A DNA stretch of 64,000 bases from positions 1 to 64,000 of the forward strand of contig JAHFRP010000010.1 of assembly GCA_023266195.1 (NCBI GenBank), written 5' to 3'. This stretch comes from Sulfuricella sp. (GTDB lineage Bacteria; Pseudomonadota; Gammaproteobacteria; Burkholderiales; Sulfuricellaceae). Both the position numbers and the translations under genes were made by a program. The notes beneath the pieces were generated by a model. The model had not been told where the DNA came from and ran no database searches. It saw only the letters and a program-made list of their open reading frames with translations. Of this stretch, positions 62,925-64,000 are shown one piece after another; the first letter of the stretch is position 1; each line of letters starts with the position of its first letter.

Positions 62925-63755
62925 ATGCTTCACTGCGGCAATTTCCGTCTTCCCCTTCATCGCCCGTTGATCATGGGTATCGTCAACGTCACGCCCGATT
63001 CGTTTTCCGACGGCGGGCGTTTCGTTTCGCCTTCCGCCGCTATTGAGCAGGCCTGTCGCCTGGTGGAGGAGGGCGCCGACCTGCTCGATGTCGGTGGCGA
63101 GTCGTCGCGCCCCGGTGCGCTTCCGGTCAGTGTCGAGGAAGAGCTGCGCCGGGTGTTGCCGGTCGTCGAGGCGCTACGGAACGGAAACGTGCCTGTGTCG
63201 GTGGACACCTGCAAGACGGAAGTGATGCGTGCGGTGATCGGCGCGGGGGCCGCGATGATCAACGACATTGACGCACTGCAAGGCAATGGCGCGCTGGCTG
63301 CGGTGGCGGATTCCAATGTGGCGGTGTGCCTGATGCACAAACAGGGCTCGGCGCAGACCATGCAGCTTACCCCCGGCTATCGGGACGTCGTCGCGGAGGT
63401 CGCGGCCTTCCTGGCAGCGCGAATGGCTGCGGCCGACGCGGCCGGAATAGGCCGCGAGCGGATAACGGTGGATCCCGGCTTTGGTTTCGGCAAGACGCTG
63501 GAGCACAATGTCGAGCTGCTGCGCCGGCTCGACCGCTTCCGGGCGCTGGGCGTGCCGGTGCTGGCGGGGCTGTCGCGCAAGTCCATGCTCGGCCTGTTGG
63601 CCGGCATCGAGCGGGCCGAGGCGAGGGTTCACGCCAGCGTTGCCGCGGCTATACTGGCAGTACAAAAAGGCGCGAAGATTATCCGCGTGCACGACGTAAA
63701 GGCAACCCGTGAAGCCTTGCAGATCGTGGACGCCATCGAGGGAAACCATGACTAG
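62925..63755 (+). CDS. folP: Dihydropteroate synthase
   Basis: The 276-residue enzyme has [17 protein letters not shown], the loop [23 protein letters not shown] and the [13 protein letters not shown] segment, all typical of DHPS, the sulfonamide target in folate synthesis. The frame is open from a GTG-like start at 62829 inside the repeat, but the ATG at 62925 gives the usual N-terminus, so the repeat is not translated as part of FolP in my view. It has no clear ribosome site because the repeat abuts the ATG. It overlaps glmM by 8 bases. Confidence 0.94.
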   Translation: MLHCGNFRLPLHRPLIMGIVNVTPDSFSDGGRFVSPSAAIEQACRLVEEGADLLDVGGESSRPGALPVSVEEELRRVLPVVEALRNGNVPVSVDTCKTEVMRAVIGAGAAMINDIDALQGNGALAAVADSNVAVCLMHKQGSAQTMQLTPGYRDVVAEVAAFLAARMAAADAAGIGRERITVDPGFGFGKTLEHNVELLRRLDRFRALGVPVLAGLSRKSMLGLLAGIERAEARVHASVAAAILAVQKGAKIIRVHDVKATREALQIVDAIEGNHD

Positions 63756-64000
63756 AAAATATTTCGGCACCGACGGCGTGCGCGGCAAGGTCGGCGAAGG
63801 CCCGATCACGCCAGATTTCGTGATGCGTCTGGGCTACGCCGCCGGCGGAGTGCTGGCGGCCCAAGAGAAGCTGCCGCAGGGGGAGCACCCCGCAGTGGTG
63901 ATCGGCAAGGACACCCGAATTTCCGGCTACATGCTGGAATCCGCCCTGCAGGCCGGGCTTTCCGCCGCCGGGGTGGACGTGCTGCTGCTCGGACCGATGC
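63748..64000 (+). CDS. glmM: Phosphoglucosamine mutase (partial, runs off the window)
   Basis: The first 84 residues are present. [20 protein letters not shown] is the conserved GlmM start, and [18 protein letters not shown] follows. The catalytic serine segment lies beyond the window edge. GlmM converts glucosamine-6-phosphate to glucosamine-1-phosphate for UDP-GlcNAc. The ATG overlaps the end of folP, the usual folP-glmM arrangement after ftsH. Confidence 0.95.
   Translation, partial: MTRKYFGTDGVRGKVGEGPITPDFVMRLGYAAGGVLAAQEKLPQGEHPAVVIGKDTRISGYMLESALQAGLSAAGVDVLLLGPM

Overview
The window is a GC-rich, gene-dense piece of a betaproteobacterial chromosome. The lines sampled from core genes run about 65-67% GC. 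The assignment to Betaproteobacteria, probably near Nitrosomonadales (Gallionella, Sulfuricella or Thiobacillus relatives), is an inference. It rests on conserved gene orders (fur // bamE-dapB-carAB-greA-DUF4149-yhbY-rlmE-ftsH-folP-glmM; murJ-ribF-ileS-lspA-fkpB-ispH; M48 peptidase, pterin dehydratase, rsgA and orn together) and on protein style, not on a marker RNA. No rRNA, tRNA, CRISPR array, transposase or integrase was seen.

Layout. 0-1.4 kb: two small exported proteins of lower GC, probably acquired. 1.5-5.2 kb: a Pat-type protein acetyltransferase divergent from an AcuC-like deacetylase. 5.3-7.1 kb: a lysine-rich exported peptide, a DUF4337 membrane protein and a PAP2 phosphatase. 7.2-11.1 kb: ychJ-like gene, rsgA, pterin dehydratase, a small cytochrome c and an M48 peptidase on the minus strand, then orn. 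11.2-29.7 kb: a carbohydrate-storage cluster with glucan phosphorylase, glgA, gnd-zwf-pgl, an HDOD regulator, pgi, glgB, glgC and two GH57 enzymes. A small DUF4258/DUF2283 pair is coupled between glgB and pgi. 29.8-30.9 kb: an SlyD-like isomerase and a DUF3135-like protein. 31.2-38.6 kb: copper delivery (PCuAC, Sco) divergent from a four-gene metal-type RND efflux operon. 38.7-46.9 kb: sodB, then murJ-ribF-ileS-lspA-fkpB-ispH. 47.2-51.5 kb: nrdA-nrdB with a tandem pair of NrdR-like boxes. 51.7-63.8 kb: thioesterase and fur, then bamE, dapB, carA, carB, greA, DUF4149, yhbY, rlmE, ftsH and folP. The window ends inside glmM.

Functionally, the middle third links glucose-6-phosphate (pgi), its oxidation for NADPH and pentoses (zwf, pgl, gnd), and its storage and recovery as glycogen (glgC, glgA, glgB, phosphorylase, GH57 enzymes). 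The metal region pairs copper insertion factors for cytochrome oxidase with an export pump. The final third is housekeeping.

The most unusual signal is not a gene but a dense set of intergenic repeats in several families: GTAG-headed REP-like hairpins, CTCTCCC-type, CCCCTTT-type, GAGGACGCGG-type and TAGC-type elements. They fill many spacers, supply stop codons to several genes, form the C-terminal tail of RlmE, and occur twice as in-frame insertions inside the essential ileS gene.
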